Source: Melioribacter roseus
Lineage (GTDB): Bacteria; Bacteroidota; Ignavibacteria; Ignavibacteriales; Melioribacteraceae
Length of the DNA stretch: 64,000 nucleotides
Reading direction: 5' to 3'
NCBI GenBank assembly: GCA_020722065.1
Contig: DYLK01000007.1
Coordinates: 1 to 64,000 of the forward strand
Shown here: positions 62,193 through 64,000 of the stretch, piece after piece
Layout of the letters: each line of letters starts with the position of its first letter
Numbering within the stretch: position 1 is the stretch's first letter
The notes under the pieces: model-generated
What the model saw: only the letters and a program-made list of their open reading frames with translations
The model's database searches: none
Told to the model about the DNA's origin: nothing
Program-made: the position numbers and the translations under genes

Positions 62193-64000
62193 TTATAATT
62201 TTATACCAAATCCGAAGTTAATATATCTTTCAGGTCCTAAAAATACTTCAGCTCTTTGTGCAGAGTGTTTTTCAACTCCAGAAACTGTTGTAGGAATAGC
62301 ATTGTAATGACTTTCATCAACTGCATCAGAAATGTAAATTTCATCAAATACGTTGAATACGTGTGCGAAAACATCCATTCTAACACCAGCAAATTTCCAA
62401 GGAAGAATATATCTGAAATGGAAATCAACTAAACTATAAGCAGGTGTTTCCCAACTTTGTGCTGTATCTGTAGAATCAGTTCTGCTAAATGGATCAAAAT
62501 CAGCATATAATCTTGCATTATATCTGTAAACCACTTGTGCTGTCATTCCTGGCATTGGAAAAACAGAAGCTTGTAATGCTAATTGTGTTTGTGGAGCATC
62601 ACCAACTTTTAATCCTTTTACATAGAAATCATAATTTACAACAGGATCAGTTGGATTATCATAATTTTTATATGTACCACTTACGTCATCAGTATATGTC
62701 CAATTACCTAATGAAGCAGCTCCATCTAAACGGAATAAACTCATTGGTTGATAAGCAAGTTCTAACTCAACACCAGTATGAAGGGCATTCATACCAGTTA
62801 AGAATATTAAAGCTCCGTTTCCAGAAGTATCAGTTTGGACAAATTTTGAATATGCTCTGTCGTTCCATTGTGTATAATAAGCTGAAAGTTTTGCTGAGAA
62901 AGTTTCAGCTTCGTAATTAGCACCAAGTTCAAAACTTGTAAATCTTTCATTTTTTGGATTATCTGTAAAAACACCTTGAATATCATCAATTACTGCATCA
63001 AATATTGGCACTTTTTCTACATAACCAAAGTTTGCATAAGTTGACATTTCTGTTGAAAATCTGTAGCTTGCACCACCTTTAACTTGGAATCCGTTAAAGT
63101 TATCAGATTCTAAAGTAAATTCATTTCCTGTTCCGTCATTTCTGAAGTGATTTGTGTATTTGTAAGAAATTGTTGACCAAGCTAAAGTTCCGTAAGCAGT
63201 AAATAATGGAGATGAATATTCTGCACTACCATAAGCACCTAACCATTGTACGTTGTTTGTGTTGTAGTAGTTGAATTTATCGCCAAGTGTTAAATATTGA
63301 GTTTCGCCATTCCAGAAATCGTTTTCAGTACTTCTTGCAAAGAAATCACCACCAAGTAAATCTCTAACTTCTTGATAATGTTCAATTTCTGCTAAACGAG
63401 CATCTACTCCAAAAACTGTTTTTACGTTATCATTCAATTTATAAATAGCTTTTGATAAAATACCCCAAGTATATTGGTTATTTACGCTATTTCTTAAGAT
63501 ACCTTTTGATTGGTAGCCATGAGTAGAATCAAAAGTAGTTTGGTTATTAGCAATTGTGGCATCAAAAGCAACAAAGCGCGAAGGGGAAGGAATACCAACA
63601 TTATAATTCCATTTCAATGAACCATAAGTACCAGAACCACCACCATTTCCACCAGAATAATAAGCAGTAGTGTAAACTGATAATTGGTTACTTAAGTTTG
63701 AGTACCAGTTCAAGTTAACTTGAGGTTTGTGGAAGTAGTTTTCACGTTCGTTGATAAAGTCTTCAGCATATCTGTCGTGAGTTGAACCATTCCAAGATTG
63801 TAGTCCTTTATATGAAGAACTAACAGGTCCCCAATTTTCGTTGTAACGTCTTCCAGCACTAGATTGTGCAAAATATTGAACTTGTGCAGAAGTATAACCT
63901 AATTTATCCATTGCCCATGTTGAATCATAAGCAGCCGCATTTTGTTTGTACAAATTTTGGCCATGTCTTTGAGGAGCTCCTACTGCATAAAGTTCAAAAC
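62193..64000 (-). CDS. TonB-dependent receptor, C-terminal part (cut by window edge)
   Basis: The frame is open to the right end of the window, so the N-terminus (signal peptide, plug and part of the barrel) is missing; about 600 residues are visible. The sequence is a run of amphipathic strands with extracellular loops rich in Tyr, Asn and Gly. Late blocks such as NFGYVEKVPIFDAVIDD, FELGANYE, VDFHFRYILPW and a final YINFGFGIKL are typical of TonB receptor barrels ending at the BAM signal. Ligand unknown. The apparent TTG start near 63953 is not real because coding sequence continues upstream. The terminator at 62140-62167 follows. Confidence 0.88.
   Translation of the reverse strand, partial: FELYAVGAPQRHGQNLYKQNAAAYDSTWAMDKLGYTSAQVQYFAQSSAGRRYNENWGPVSSSYKGLQSWNGSTHDRYAEDFINERENYFHKPQVNLNWYSNLSNQLSVYTTAYYSGGNGGGSGTYGSLKWNYNVGIPSPSRFVAFDATIANNQTTFDSTHGYQSKGILRNSVNNQYTWGILSKAIYKLNDNVKTVFGVDARLAEIEHYQEVRDLLGGDFFARSTENDFWNGETQYLTLGDKFNYYNTNNVQWLGAYGSAEYSSPLFTAYGTLAWSTISYKYTNHFRNDGTGNEFTLESDNFNGFQVKGGASYRFSTEMSTYANFGYVEKVPIFDAVIDDIQGVFTDNPKNERFTSFELGANYEAETFSAKLSAYYTQWNDRAYSKFVQTDTSGNGALIFLTGMNALHTGVELELAYQPMSLFRLDGAASLGNWTYTDDVSGTYKNYDNPTDPVVNYDFYVKGLKVGDAPQTQLALQASVFPMPGMTAQVVYRYNARLYADFDPFSRTDSTDTAQSWETPAYSLVDFHFRYILPWKFAGVRMDVFAHVFNVFDEIYISDAVDESHYNAIPTTVSGVEKHSAQRAEVFLGPERYINFGFGIKL

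Noticed and set aside
62489-62920. 143-codon plus-strand frame
   Set aside because: It is antisense to the TonB receptor barrel, is rich in His, Leu and Gln in a pattern expected from the complement of barrel codons, and has no ribosome site.

Overview
The window is a low-GC (roughly one third G+C by eye), gene-dense bacterial chromosome segment with no phage, transposon, integron or CRISPR sequence. Several lines of sequence evidence point to the Bacteroidota/Chlorobiota/Ignavibacteriota superphylum, most likely an Ignavibacteria-like organism. Three secreted proteins end in a type IX secretion (T9SS) C-terminal sorting domain with the NYPNP(FNP) motif, two PorV/PorQ-family proteins are present, there is a TonB-receptor thiamine operon, Shine-Dalgarno sequences are mostly weak, and some upstream regions contain TAnnTTTG-like promoter boxes. 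The taxonomic call is inference; no rRNA gene is present.

Layout. 0.1-4.4 kb: two Na+-coupled amino-acid importers (NSS and AGCS) followed by a phosphofructokinase with PPi-type active-site residues, a terminator and tRNA-Asn. 4.6-9.8 kb: a tightly overlapping run of a POT-type peptide transporter, rsmA, mgtE, a PAP2-family protein and menG. 9.8-11.1 kb: an acyltransferase and a five-tRNA array (Pro, Arg, His, Glu, Glu), all on the minus strand. 11.2-14.3 kb: a lipoprotein-export (Lol) ABC transporter. 14.3-20.7 kb: a minus-strand six-gene operon (lipoprotein, T9SS cargo, two PorV/PorQ proteins, FemAB-like transferase, glycosyltransferase) that looks like a surface or secretion cluster. 21.0-29.3 kb: queF, tyrosine phenol-lyase, glnD, murI, a leucine-dehydrogenase-like protein lacking the catalytic lysine, nusB and a UMF1 transporter. 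29.3-33.4 kb: an outer-membrane protein and a Sel1-repeat/J-domain pair. 33.6-35.8 kb: octaheme cytochrome plus cytochrome b. 35.9-45 kb: methylmalonyl-CoA epimerase, a secreted M1 aminopeptidase, ilvE behind tandem hairpins, a tetraheme cytochrome, pheA, a nuclease, an MltF-like lytic transglycosylase and small genes. 45-51 kb: a 1278-residue multidomain surface protein with a Cys-Gln thioester domain, and a sialate O-acetylesterase. 51-55.6 kb: a thiamine uptake operon under a TPP riboswitch (TonB receptor, thiN, SSS symporter). 55.8-62 kb: an NtrC-type regulator with a hybrid kinase, two M16 peptidase homologues and an ENPP-type phosphodiesterase. The right edge is a truncated TonB-dependent receptor.

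Together the genes suggest an amino-acid and peptide user: Na+-driven amino-acid uptake, peptide uptake, secreted aminopeptidase, tyrosine phenol-lyase, a Leu/Val-type dehydrogenase, a BCAA aminotransferase and methylmalonyl-CoA epimerase. It has multiheme cytochrome redox chemistry and a T9SS-dependent surface. It appears to scavenge thiamine rather than, or in addition to, making it. The most distinctive items are the thioester adhesin-like T9SS protein, the riboswitch-controlled thiamine operon whose inner-membrane porter is an SSS symporter, the hairpin-gated ilvE leader, the K80N leucine-dehydrogenase homologue and the six-gene PorV/FemAB/glycosyltransferase operon.
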